34,655 nucleotides of DNA from Mucilaginibacter sp. UBA4741 (GTDB taxonomy: Bacteria > Bacteroidota > Bacteroidia > Sphingobacteriales > Sphingobacteriaceae). The stretch lies in NCBI GenBank assembly GCA_002403905.1, contig DHIR01000104.1:1-34655 (forward strand), written 5' to 3'. How positions within the stretch are numbered: position 1 is the first letter of the stretch; the number at the start of each line of letters is the position of its first letter. Below, piece after piece: positions 6,459 to 14,998 of the stretch. The translations under genes and the position numbers were made by a program. The notes under the pieces are model-generated. The model saw nothing but the letters and a program-made list of their open reading frames with translations. It had not been told where the DNA came from and did no database searches.

Positions 6459-7574
6459 TTATAATGATGATATACCCGGTTTTGGTGGGTTAGGCTTAAT
6501 TGTAACCGTTGTTTGTACGGGCAGCGATGTGCAGCCGGTAGTCTTGTTTTGTTCTGTTATTGTATAGTTGCCGCTTTGGCTAACGGGTGGTGTTACCGTA
6601 TTGCCATTGCTGTCTTTAAAAAAATAATTGTATGTGCTGGTGTTGTACCCAACAATAGTTTGGGTAACGTCATACGACCCGCAGGCGGCATTAGGGCCGG
6701 TTAAAGCCAGTACCGGTATAGGGTTAAGCACCACGTGTATGTTTTTACGGTACACAGGCGCAAATACAATATCGTCAACCGCGAAATCATTTCCGTTTGT
6801 AGAAATGTTTTGATTAACCAATGCTATTGGAAAGGTTCCGCCGCTGCCCGAGTTCCAGGTGGTAGTATAATATTGCCATATGCCATCAACCGCTGATGCG
6901 GTTATTGTACTACCAAGGGGGCTGCCATTTATTGAAAATTGTAACTGTGCGGGGGCTTGAGGGTTTACCGATGCTACCCAGGTAGAAAAAACATAATCTG
7001 TATTGGGTGTAACTGTAATGTTTTGTGTCCATACGGTAGTATTGGCTACCGATGCCCCATTTACCACAAGCATATAACGTGTAGCGTCGTTGGTATGATC
7101 GAGCATCGAGGTAAAATTATTATGTACAAGACTCGGGTTTGTTGTTATGGTATATGTTCCTTCAATGCTTAATATACCGCAACAACAGCTACCGCAGGGG
7201 CTGCTGTTATTCTTTATGTAGGTATATGAGCTGGTAAATCCGCGGTTGGCTGCAGTGTTTGGGTTGGCAGCCGAAAAATCGCCATTAACTACAATAGAGG
7301 TTCCTGTAACCTGCCACCAATAATCGCCAGAGCTGTTAACGGTTAAAGATGTTCCGGTTGAGCCATTGTTCCATGTGGGGTTAGTATAGCCAGGTACCGT
7401 TGTGGTGTTTAATGTGGTACTTGCGCCGCAAACGGTTACTGTATCTGTAGGTACAACAGCTAATGGTGAAAACGGTGTGTTTATTTCTGTAAACGAAAAT
7501 CCCGCTATCCCTAATAAGAGAAAGCTAAATAATAAATTTATTTTTTTGGGAGGTAAAAACACACACATATTCAA
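6459..7574 (-). CDS. Large secreted surface protein with carbohydrate-binding-like and Ig-like modules
   Basis: A protein of 371 residues and the first gene of the operon. A signal-type segment (KINLLFSFLLLGIAGFSF) is followed by an Ig-like module with TLNTTTVPGYTNPTWNNGST. A galactose-binding-like beta-sandwich follows from about residue 95 to 275 (VVNGDFSAANP, Cys cluster PCGSCCCG, DHTNDATRYMLVVNGA, FAVDDIVFAPV). Last comes another Ig module ending PNPPKPGISSL. The VNGDFS...FAVDDI pattern is common in Bacteroidota surface proteins. Two starts are close together (Met1 and Met3), both inside a 13-bp inverted repeat loop. There is no sorting tail. It probably binds a polymer or surface glycan; the ligand is unknown. 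Confidence 0.7.
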   Translation of the reverse strand: MNMCVFLPPKKINLLFSFLLLGIAGFSFTEINTPFSPLAVVPTDTVTVCGASTTLNTTTVPGYTNPTWNNGSTGTSLTVNSSGDYWWQVTGTSIVVNGDFSAANPNTAANRGFTSSYTYIKNNSSPCGSCCCGILSIEGTYTITTNPSLVHNNFTSMLDHTNDATRYMLVVNGASVANTTVWTQNITVTPNTDYVFSTWVASVNPQAPAQLQFSINGSPLGSTITASAVDGIWQYYTTTWNSGSGGTFPIALVNQNISTNGNDFAVDDIVFAPVYRKNIHVVLNPIPVLALTGPNAACGSYDVTQTIVGYNTSTYNYFFKDSNGNTVTPPVSQSGNYTITEQNKTTGCTSLPVQTTVTIKPNPPKPGISSL

Positions 7575-7618
7575 CCATGTATTAATTAACAGGCAATACG
7601 TTTTATGTGTTTTTACCT
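7551..7618. repeat. 13-bp inverted repeat around an operon start codon
   Basis: AGGTAAAAACACA (7551-7563) and TGTGTTTTTACCT (7606-7618) are exact reverse complements 42 bases apart. They enclose the ATG at 7574-7572 of the minus-strand operon. In its mRNA they would fold the start into the loop of a hairpin. It could also be a DNA operator. Confidence 0.5.
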
Positions 7619-7968
7619 ATAAGTGTTACAAGAGTTAAAGAGTTTTGCGAAAAAGGTTCGCTCAAATCAAAAAATAAGACACTATAGTGATAAAAACACG
7701 GCGCGAAATGTAGGAACGGTGGATTAAAACAAACCAATGAGGCATTCAACTTTCTAATAAACAGACAGTTGATGAAAAAAATAAAACTCCACGAACGTTA
7801 TTAATAATTGTTAATAAGTAATGTCAACATGTTTAATAACGAAAGTGTCCGCGCATCATTTTTTAAGCGACATTTTTAACCAGAAGTTAATTTTGCGTTT
7901 ATTGTTGCCCCATTTTTTAACAATATAGCAAGCCGCAATTAAATTTAAAACAATATTTTTATGGCCTT
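7575..7968. promoter_or_regulatory. Divergent intergenic region with a permease promoter
   Basis: No gene is seen. It separates the surface-protein operon (minus) from the permease (plus). TAATTTTG at 7888-7895 matches the -7 box for the permease; no clear TTTG lies 19-21 bases upstream. CGTTATTAA (7796-7804) and TTAATAACG (7833-7841) form a 9-bp inverted repeat. I could not place the minus-strand promoter. Confidence 0.4.
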
Positions 7969-9282
7969 ATGGCCACTAAACAATACTTAAAAAAGATACG
8001 CCCGGTACAGTTGGTTGCTGTCATTTTTTTTACAGTATCCGGTGGCCCGTATGGCCTGGAGCCATTACTTGATTATGCGGGGCAACATGGCGCGTTATTG
8101 TTGCTGTTAATTACTCCGTTGTTGTGGGATGTCCCGGCAATTTTTACCGTACTCGAGCTAAACAGCATGATGCCAGTAACCGGGGGCTATTATAAATGGG
8201 TAAAATATGCGCTGGGTACCCGCTGGGGTTTTTATGAAGGATGGTGGACCTGGCTATATACTTTTGTCGATTTGGCTATTTACCCGGTTTTGTTTGTGGA
8301 GTACGCATCATTCTTCTTCCCCCACTTAGCCATGTATAAAGTGCCGGTATGCCTGGTTATTATATGGGCATCGGCTGGTTTAAACATATTGGGTATCGTT
8401 CCGGTTGGCCGGGTATCATTGTTTTTAGGTGCGGTGGTTTTAACGCCATTTATTATACTTTTTGGGTTGGCCTTTTATCATCATACAGGAGGGCTGGTTA
8501 TTCAATCGCCATCATTAAAAGGTGTAGCTTTTCCATCATTGGGTATGGCTTTGTACACCGTAATGTGGAACTGCCTGGGTTGGGACAATACCACCACCTA
8601 TGCCGAGGAAGTTGAAAAACCCGTACGCTCCTACCTGGTATCTATGTTCATTGCCTTTGCCATGGTTATTGTAATCTATTTCCTGGTGATATGGGTGGCC
8701 CAATTATCCGGTATAAGTACGGCTGTATTAACCGAAAAAGGTTTCCCGGCATTGGGTACTTTAATTGGCGGGCATTGGTTGGGCGCGTTGCTTGCGCTGG
8801 GCGGAATGGCAAGTACACTTGGCATTTATGCGGCAGTATTATTATCCGTATCGCGCGTGCCGCAGGTGATGTCTGAAGACAATCTTTTGCCTGCCCGAAT
8901 TAATAAGCTGCACTCTCGCTTTCAAACACCTTATGTATCTATCATCATCTGTTCGGTTATTGTTAGCCTGATGATTTTATGGACTTTTGCTGATCTATTA
9001 ATTATTGATGTTACCGTTTACGGTGCAGGCTTGTCGTTAGAGTATATTGCCTTAATAAAACTCCGCCAAAAAGAACCGGATACTCCAAGACCATTTAAGA
9101 TACCGTTAAATATTACAGGCCTTTGTTTGCTGTTGTTATTACCCGCATCGGTTTATTTTATAGCGTTGGGCGGCGCGTTCTCATCATCGGCCCAAACAAT
9201 TAAACCGGCCTTATTTGCCATTGGTGCGCTGCTTAGTGCCGAGGCTTTTTGGCGATTATTGGTATGGCGAAAATCTTTTTAG
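7969..9282 (+). CDS. APC-family permease, resembling polyamine (PUT-type) transporters
   Basis: A protein of 437 residues with about 12 hydrophobic segments, normal for the amino acid-polyamine-organocation superfamily. TM1 carries VSGGPYGLE, the unwound substrate-site motif. GGYYKWV, WGFYEGWWTWL, the stretch from YPVLFVEY, and WNCLGWDNTTTYAEEV follow the order seen in eukaryotic PUT/RMV1 polyamine importers. Substrate is inferred from that likeness: polyamine or amino acid. The start at 7969 is used because the earlier ATG at 7961 leads to an immediate stop. It is a single gene with its own promoter and no obvious partner enzyme nearby. Confidence 0.8.
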   Translation: MATKQYLKKIRPVQLVAVIFFTVSGGPYGLEPLLDYAGQHGALLLLLITPLLWDVPAIFTVLELNSMMPVTGGYYKWVKYALGTRWGFYEGWWTWLYTFVDLAIYPVLFVEYASFFFPHLAMYKVPVCLVIIWASAGLNILGIVPVGRVSLFLGAVVLTPFIILFGLAFYHHTGGLVIQSPSLKGVAFPSLGMALYTVMWNCLGWDNTTTYAEEVEKPVRSYLVSMFIAFAMVIVIYFLVIWVAQLSGISTAVLTEKGFPALGTLIGGHWLGALLALGGMASTLGIYAAVLLSVSRVPQVMSEDNLLPARINKLHSRFQTPYVSIIICSVIVSLMILWTFADLLIIDVTVYGAGLSLEYIALIKLRQKEPDTPRPFKIPLNITGLCLLLLLPASVYFIALGGAFSSSAQTIKPALFAIGALLSAEAFWRLLVWRKSF

Positions 9283-9407
9283 TTGAGTCGATGTACTAAA
9301 AAGAAGACAAGACGTGTTTGAGGCTATCAATAAATTTTCGCGAACGTTAAAAAAATGTTTTTAAAGTAGCTGACCAAAGCCGTTAAAATATTATTAGCTA
9401 GCTATAA

Positions 9408-9438
9408 TTGTATTGGCACTGGGTTTGCATTATTTTTG
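9408..9438 (+). promoter_or_regulatory. Promoter of the OmpA-like gene
   Basis: TTG (9408-9410) and TATTTTTG (9431-9438, an exact TAnnTTTG) are 20 bases apart. The -7 box lies 21 bases before the ATG at 9460, so the leader is short. Confidence 0.6.
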
Positions 9439-9459
9439 AAATAAAATCCAATAAATAAC

Positions 9460-10128
9460 ATGAAAGCAATAAAAAACAGTATCGTAGCCGTGGGCTTAAT
9501 AGTTAGCCTGTTAGGTTCGGGATGCAGCTCATTTAATAAAACACAAAAAGGAGCCGCTATTGGTGCCGGCGCAGGCGGCGTGGTTGGCGCATTAATTGGC
9601 CGTAGCGCAGGTAATACTGCATTGGGCGCAATAATTGGCGGCGCCGTTGGTGGTACAGCCGGAGCCTTAATAGGCCATAAAATGGACAAACAAGCCGCCG
9701 AAATTAAACAGACCGTTCCTGGTGCTACTGTAGTACGCCAGGGCGAAGGTATATTGGTAAAATTCGACTCGGGTATTTTATTTGATATTGATAAAACCGC
9801 TTTGAAACCAGCAGCACAAACTAATTTGCATAATCTGTCAACATCATTACAAAACAACCCGCAAACTAACATTACCATAATCGGGCATACAGATAATACC
9901 GGGTCTGATAGTCATAACATGGACCTGTCTATCAGAAGAGCAGAAGCTGTACGGTCACTTATTGTAGCAGATAATGTAAATGGGGCCCGTTTAACGACCA
10001 TAGGTAAAGGCCCGTCAGAGCCAATTGCAGATAATGCTACCGTAGCGGGGCGCGCCCAAAACCGCCGTGTTGAAATAGCCATTGTTGCTAACGACCAAAT
10101 GAAAAAACAAGCCACACAAGGCAATTGA
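9460..10128 (+). CDS. OmpA-family lipoprotein with glycine-zipper segment
   Basis: A protein of 222 residues. The lipoprotein signal has lipobox LGSGC (Cys22). Residues ~30-72 form a Gly-zipper (GAAIGAGAGGVVGALIG, then GNTALGAIIGGAVGGTAGAL). Residues ~100-215 form an OmpA C-terminal domain with FDSGILFDIDKTALKP, GHTDNTGS and NRRVEIAIV, the parts that bind peptidoglycan diaminopimelate. It is the YiaD/Pal-like type that ties the outer membrane to the wall. It ends just before a hairpin terminator. Confidence 0.9.
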   Translation: MKAIKNSIVAVGLIVSLLGSGCSSFNKTQKGAAIGAGAGGVVGALIGRSAGNTALGAIIGGAVGGTAGALIGHKMDKQAAEIKQTVPGATVVRQGEGILVKFDSGILFDIDKTALKPAAQTNLHNLSTSLQNNPQTNITIIGHTDNTGSDSHNMDLSIRRAEAVRSLIVADNVNGARLTTIGKGPSEPIADNATVAGRAQNRRVEIAIVANDQMKKQATQGN

Positions 10129-10157
10129 AAAGATAATATCCATATAGTTTTTTTATA

Positions 10158-10192
10158 GGACCCCGGCAGTAATTGTCTGGGTCTTGTTTTTT
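10158..10192 (+). terminator. Terminator after the OmpA-like gene
   Basis: GACCC (10159-10163) pairs with GGGTC (10179-10183) around a 15-base loop, followed by TTGTTTTTT. The short stem makes it moderate. Confidence 0.5.
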
Positions 10193-10291
10193 AACTTGTT
10201 TATGATTAGCTTAATATGGTGCGTAAAAGTATTAATACATATTTGGTACTGTTGGAGTACAATTTCTTTAACATCTTTTAATCATACATCA

Positions 10292-11686
10292 ATGAAAACA
10301 CCTAATATAATAATAGCAATTATGCTGCTCGGTAGCGTATCATCCCTGGCTCAAAAAATGAAAATGGGCAGCGATACTACTAAAAAAGCCAAGCCCCATA
10401 CTCACCACATGAATGGTATGGAAATGGACGACATGGACATGATGGATATGAGCGAACCCATGAAAATGAATAGTCAATATTCACTAGATCTGCCCATGAA
10501 TCGTGACGGCTCGGGTACATCATGGGTGCCTGACGAATCGCCGATGTATGCCTATATGATACATGGTAAAAAGTGGATGACCATGATTCATGGCAGTTTC
10601 TTCGCGCGCTATAACAACCAGGATATTTTTAAAGCAGGTAATCGTGGCGGGCAAAAATTTGATGTGCCTAATATGATAATGGGTATGACACAAACCAAAG
10701 TGGGCAGTAATGGGCTGTTCTCTATCAACGGGATGTTTTCCTTCGATCCATTTTTGGTGGGGCCTGGCGGATACCCCCTATTATATCAAACCGGCGAATC
10801 ATATCAAGGAAATAAGCTGGTCGACCGTCAGCACCCCCACGACTTGTTTGCCGAACTGAGCGTGGCTTATACCCAACGTGTTGCTAAGAATACCGACCTG
10901 TCTATTTTATTCGGCTATCCCGGCGAGCCGGCATTGGGGCCACCGGTGTTTATGCACCGCTTATCGGCCATGAATGACCCCGATGCGCCACTGGGCCATC
11001 ATTACCAGGATGCCACGCACATTGCATTTGGAGTTACCACATTGGGCTTTAGGTACAAAGACATCAAGCTGGAAGGATCAGCCTTTACAGGCAGGGAGCC
11101 TGACGAGTTTAGGTATAACTTTGATAAATTGAATTTAGATTCTTATTCGCTGCGGTTATCCTACAATCCATCAAAAGAGTGGGCGTTGCAGGTATCAGAT
11201 GGCTGGCTGCATAGCCCCGAAGAAGCAGAACCACTGCAAAACGTTAACCGGTTTACAGCATCGGCTATCCGCACAAAAAATTTAAGCGATGATAGCTATA
11301 TATCAACCACGCTGGTTTATGGGCAAAATCATTTTTCGGATAATGGAAAAACGTTACCATCCGTATTGCTGGAAAATAGTCTGCAGTTAAACCGCGCGGC
11401 TTTTTATGGCCGATATGAGTTTGTTAAAAAAGATGCCGAAGAACTTGATTTGACGGGTGCGTTTCCTAATAACCCCAACTTTAGCATCAACGCGGTAACT
11501 CTAGGGACAAATTATATAGTGAGTACGGTTAAAAATACAAATCTAACGGCAGGTGTACAGGCTACATTAAATGTATCGCCAACGGCGCTAAAAAGTTATT
11601 ATGGCGGCACTCCTATTGGGTTCCAGGTTTATCTGCGCATTAACCCGGCTTTAATGAAAATGGGGCATAAAATGGAGGGCATGTAA
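10292..11686 (+). CDS. Outer-membrane barrel with Met/His-rich (copper-like) N-terminus
   Basis: A protein of 464 residues from ATG 10292, chosen because it starts a clean signal peptide (MKTPNIIIAIMLLGSVSSLA). In-frame codons back to 10184 would add an implausible tail. Residues ~20-65 are dense in Met, His and Asp (THHMNGMEMDDMDMMDMS), like metal-binding leaders of CopB/PcoB-type proteins. The rest alternates in beta strands of an outer-membrane barrel, with MIHGSFFARYNN, DRQHPHDLFAEL and HHYQDATHIAFG. The C-terminus again is Met/His-rich (MKMGHKMEGM). It probably handles copper at the outer membrane; this is inferred from composition. No copper ATPase or regulator is adjacent. Confidence 0.65.
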   Translation: MKTPNIIIAIMLLGSVSSLAQKMKMGSDTTKKAKPHTHHMNGMEMDDMDMMDMSEPMKMNSQYSLDLPMNRDGSGTSWVPDESPMYAYMIHGKKWMTMIHGSFFARYNNQDIFKAGNRGGQKFDVPNMIMGMTQTKVGSNGLFSINGMFSFDPFLVGPGGYPLLYQTGESYQGNKLVDRQHPHDLFAELSVAYTQRVAKNTDLSILFGYPGEPALGPPVFMHRLSAMNDPDAPLGHHYQDATHIAFGVTTLGFRYKDIKLEGSAFTGREPDEFRYNFDKLNLDSYSLRLSYNPSKEWALQVSDGWLHSPEEAEPLQNVNRFTASAIRTKNLSDDSYISTTLVYGQNHFSDNGKTLPSVLLENSLQLNRAAFYGRYEFVKKDAEELDLTGAFPNNPNFSINAVTLGTNYIVSTVKNTNLTAGVQATLNVSPTALKSYYGGTPIGFQVYLRINPALMKMGHKMEGM

Positions 11687-11752
11687 CCCCCAAATGATAT
11701 AAATAAAGGTGATGCATCTGCTTAGCGGGGAAACATTTTAGCAATCGTAACG

Positions 11753-11782
11753 TTTGTATCCATACAATTTACTTTATTTTTG
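11753..11782 (+). promoter_or_regulatory. Promoter of the transglycosylase gene
   Basis: TTTG (11753-11756) is followed after 18 bases by TATTTTTG (11775-11782). The -7 box covers an alternative TTG start at 11780, which supports translation from ATG 11798. Confidence 0.65.
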
Positions 11783-11797
11783 GATAAAATTTCTTTA

Positions 11798-14002
11798 ATG
11801 CATCGCCTTAATCCTAAATACATCCGCCTGGCAGGTATTATTGCTGCTTCCTTATTTGTTGTCCTGTTTATCGGCGGATATATTGCTTATACCAAACGCG
11901 AGGCGATTTTACAGAACGAAATAGTAAAGGCCAAGGCGAAGGCCAAAAAGGATTATCATCTGGATCTGCAAATTGGCTCGGCACATTTTACCGGTTTAAC
12001 TACGGTTACCTGTACCGATATTATCATTGTCCCCGAAAATCGAGACAGCCTGCTTACTATAAAACACTTTGATGTTAGTATAAAACTATTTCCGCTATTG
12101 TTTGGCAATATTAAGCTGGCCAACGTTGACCTATTGAACGGGCATTTAAACTTAACGGATATTAAAGGCGTTAAGAACTTTGATTTCTTGTTTAAAAAGA
12201 AAGCCGATTCGACCGCCACACATAACAAAGTTGATCTAAGCGAACTATCAAATAATCTTATCAAAGAGGTTTTATATAAGATACCCGATAACCTGGTGGT
12301 GAACAATTTCCTGGTATCATTTAAAAACGATAGCACACAATTAAAACTGCTTACCCAAACCGCCAAAATTGATGATGGCGATCTGACATCGACCATAAAA
12401 ATAAACGACACCGTTGCTACCTGGCACTTTGCCGGTACCATGCACCCCAGCGATAAAAATATCGACATTAAGCTTTATGCCGAAAAGGGCAAGGTGGAGA
12501 TACCCTTTATTGAGAAACGTTTTAAGGCTAGGGTAAACTTTGATAACATCACCATAAAGCTAACCAACGTAAAACACAGCAATGGCGAAACGCGGATAGA
12601 AACCTATTGCAGCGCGCACAATTTGCTGATAAACCAACCGGGCTTGGCAGCTAATGATATTGTGGTGCAGGATGGGTCGATTGCCGCCAATGTTTTTGTG
12701 GGGACCAATTATGTATCGTTAGATAGCTCATCGGTAATCCATTTAAAAAAGATGAGTGCGCATCCGTTTATTAAATATACGCTTAGTCCCGTTAAAATTT
12801 ATGAGTTAAAACTAAATACCGGCTGGCAAAACGCGCATGATATTTTTGATTCGTTCCCTACCGGGATGTTTGAAACATTGGAGGGAATTAAAGTATCAGG
12901 CAAACTAAATTATGCGCTTAACTTTTACCTGAATAAAGAACACCCGGATAGCTTAAAATTCGATTCGCGAATGGATAAGGATGCAGATTTCCACATAGTT
13001 GATTATGGCAAAACCGATTTTGGCAAACTTAACAAGACCTTTGTGTACACGCCATACGAGAAGGACAAGCCGATGCCGTCGCATATTATCGGCCCGGAAA
13101 ACTCTAATTATACGCCATTGGAGGCAATGTCGCCATACTTGCGTAACGCGGTAATGACTGCCGAGGACCCTACTTTTTATAAAAATCATGGATTTGTTGA
13201 AAAGGCTATAAGACAATCAATAGTTACCGATATTAAGGATCATAAATTTAAACGTGGGGGTAGTACCATATCCATGCAGTTGGTTAAAAACTCATTTTTA
13301 ACGCGTAAAAAAACGCTGAGCCGCAAGATTGAGGAGATACTGATTGTATGGATGCTGGAAAATAACCACATTATGACCAAGGATCGCATACTGGAGGTGT
13401 ACTTTAACATTATAGAATGGGGGCCGGGTATTTATGGTATAAGCGAGGCATCACATTATTATTTTGGCAAAGCACCATCAGAGCTAACATTGGGCGAGAG
13501 TATATTCCTGGCTAACATTGTTCCGCGGCCGAAAGCTGGTTTATACGCCTTTTTACCTGATGGCAGCCTAAGACCGGGGTTAGAAAACTATTTTAATTCG
13601 CTTGGGCGGATGATGATGGGTAAAGGCTTTACACAAGTGGATAGCAGTTCGTACGGGTTTTATACCGTCCGTTTAAAAGAAAGCCAGCGCCGCCGTGTTG
13701 CTACAGTTGATTCTACTGCTGCAAACAAAATATTAAACGCCCCACCTGATGAAGATTTTTCGCTACCTATAATTAATGAGCCGGAACCAGCAAAGAAACC
13801 CAATTTCTTTCAACGCTTATTTGGGAAGAAAGATACTGTTGTCCAAAAGACGGAGCAAATGTTAAAGGATGAAGAAGATCAGCGTATAAAAGCGATTGAC
13901 CCTGTCGGAAAAACAAATAAACAGATACGGCAGGAAAAACGAGCCATTAAAGATGATATAAAAACAAAAAAACAGGCACTTAAAGACCAGGGCAAGTTAT
14001 AA
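11798..14002 (+). CDS. AsmA-like / GT51 peptidoglycan transglycosylase
   Basis: A protein of 734 residues. One N-terminal membrane helix (LAGIIAASLFVVLFIGGYI, residues ~12-30) is followed by a long AsmA/TamB-like beta region to about 400. A GT51 glycosyltransferase domain then covers ~420-590. GT51 motifs are all present: AEDPTFYKNHG with catalytic Glu near 456, GGSTISMQLVKN near 487-498, LSRKIEE, and KDRILEVYFNIIEWG. There is no transpeptidase domain. The C-terminus is a charged Lys/Glu tail. GT51 enzymes polymerise lipid II in the periplasm. The join of an AsmA-like part to a monofunctional GT51 is a Bacteroidota feature whose role is not established. It is transcribed alone. Confidence 0.85.
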   Translation: MHRLNPKYIRLAGIIAASLFVVLFIGGYIAYTKREAILQNEIVKAKAKAKKDYHLDLQIGSAHFTGLTTVTCTDIIIVPENRDSLLTIKHFDVSIKLFPLLFGNIKLANVDLLNGHLNLTDIKGVKNFDFLFKKKADSTATHNKVDLSELSNNLIKEVLYKIPDNLVVNNFLVSFKNDSTQLKLLTQTAKIDDGDLTSTIKINDTVATWHFAGTMHPSDKNIDIKLYAEKGKVEIPFIEKRFKARVNFDNITIKLTNVKHSNGETRIETYCSAHNLLINQPGLAANDIVVQDGSIAANVFVGTNYVSLDSSSVIHLKKMSAHPFIKYTLSPVKIYELKLNTGWQNAHDIFDSFPTGMFETLEGIKVSGKLNYALNFYLNKEHPDSLKFDSRMDKDADFHIVDYGKTDFGKLNKTFVYTPYEKDKPMPSHIIGPENSNYTPLEAMSPYLRNAVMTAEDPTFYKNHGFVEKAIRQSIVTDIKDHKFKRGGSTISMQLVKNSFLTRKKTLSRKIEEILIVWMLENNHIMTKDRILEVYFNIIEWGPGIYGISEASHYYFGKAPSELTLGESIFLANIVPRPKAGLYAFLPDGSLRPGLENYFNSLGRMMMGKGFTQVDSSSYGFYTVRLKESQRRRVATVDSTAANKILNAPPDEDFSLPIINEPEPAKKPNFFQRLFGKKDTVVQKTEQMLKDEEDQRIKAIDPVGKTNKQIRQEKRAIKDDIKTKKQALKDQGKL

Positions 14003-14069
14003 TTACTATGGCGTAACGCGATTGCATGTTTAAACATTTAATTTTGAATGAAATTAAATATAGAACATA

Positions 14070-14699
14070 ATGTCATTCATAGATAAATTAAACTGGCGCT
14101 ACGCCACCAAAAAATTCGATGCTACTAAAAAGCTGTCAGCCGAACAGCTAAACACATTATTAGATGCCGTACAACTATCTCCATCATCAGCCGGTTTGCA
14201 GGCTTACCGAGTTTTGGTTGTTGAAAATCCCAAAATAAAAGAAAAATTGCGCGAAGCGGCCCGCGGCCAGCAGCAGTTAACTACAGCATCACACGTTATT
14301 GTTTTTGCTGCCGAAACTAACCTGGATGGAGAATATGTAAAAAACTATATTGACCGTATTGCTGTAACCCGTGGTATTGACCGCGCTAACCTGGAGGCTT
14401 TTGAAACCAACATCACCGACAATGTTAACCGCATGACCGAGGATGTTAAAATTGTTTGGAACCACAAACAATGCTACATAGCGCTTGGTGTATTATTAAC
14501 CGCCGCTGCCGATATGGGTATTGATGCCTGCCCAATGGAAGGTTTTCAAGCCGGTAAGTTTGATGAGATATTAGGATTAAGAGAGCTGGGATTAACAACC
14601 ACGGTAATAGCCCCTATTGGTTTCCGTGCCGAAGATGACGTGTTTAGCAAAGCCGCTAAAGTACGCAGGCCAAAAGAAGAATTGTTTATACATATATAA
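14070..14699 (+). CDS. NAD(P)H-dependent nitroreductase-family flavoprotein
   Basis: A protein of 209 residues, typical of the NfsB/YfkO group of nitroreductases, soluble FMN dimers that reduce nitro compounds or quinones with NAD(P)H. It begins with the hallmark WRYATKKFD, which supplies FMN-phosphate contacts. It continues with QLSPSSAGLQAYRVLVV, then ALGVLLTAAADMGIDACPMEGF, and ends in RRPKEELF. A -7 box TAATTTTG (14039-14046) lies 23 bases before the ATG. It is a single gene; the physiological substrate is unknown. Confidence 0.9.
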   Translation: MSFIDKLNWRYATKKFDATKKLSAEQLNTLLDAVQLSPSSAGLQAYRVLVVENPKIKEKLREAARGQQQLTTASHVIVFAAETNLDGEYVKNYIDRIAVTRGIDRANLEAFETNITDNVNRMTEDVKIVWNHKQCYIALGVLLTAAADMGIDACPMEGFQAGKFDEILGLRELGLTTTVIAPIGFRAEDDVFSKAAKVRRPKEELFIHI

Positions 14700-14773
14700 G
14701 CATAACTGTATTCAGGCATCTATGTATTCCTGGCACAGTCAGGGAAATCACTTTTAAAACCCAATAGCGATTA

Positions 14774-14916
14774 GGAGGCACGGAGCCTTTTTTATATTCG
14801 TTATATGCTATAAACAGGCGACTCCAACGGAGTCACTTATCAAAGCCGTAAATAGTTCCGGAGGAACTACCTGTTTATAGCATACAAGATGGTGTTTTAA
14901 GGGCTCCAGCGGAGCC
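14774..14916. repeat. REP-like palindromic repeat cluster
   Basis: An outer 15-bp perfect inverted repeat, TATGCTATAAACAGG (14804-14818) / CCTGTTTATAGCATA (14870-14884), encloses two small palindromes of one design: GACTCC-AAC-GGAGTC (14820-14834) and AGTTCC-GGA-GGAACT (14854-14868). A third, GGCTCC-AGC-GGAGCC (14902-14916), and a degenerate one (14774-14787) flank it. The shared nnnTCC-nnn-GGAnnn form resembles REP elements mobilised by RAYT transposases; no such enzyme is in the window. Confidence 0.7.
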
Positions 14917-14965
14917 TCCTGTTTTTAAAAGCGATTGCCCTACTGGTACAGTGCAGTATTAATTT

Positions 14966-14998
14966 AACCGGCATACGCAACTATGCCGGTTTTATTTT
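14966..14998 (+). terminator. Terminator before the receiver-protein gene
   Basis: AACCGGCATA (14966-14975) pairs perfectly with TATGCCGGTT (14982-14991) around a six-base loop, followed by TTATTTT. It can serve the nitroreductase transcript. Confidence 0.75.

Noticed and set aside
10184..10291. Upstream start for the Met/His-rich barrel
   Set aside because: It would overlap the terminator of the OmpA-like gene and precede a clean signal peptide with 36 unlikely residues.
11780..11797. TTG start for the transglycosylase
   Set aside because: It lies inside the -7 promoter box, so it would not be in the transcript.
11956..12468. Minus-strand frames opposite large genes (for example here and 2266-2781, 18390-18764)
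   Set aside because: Mirror frames of well-supported genes with no recognisable domains.
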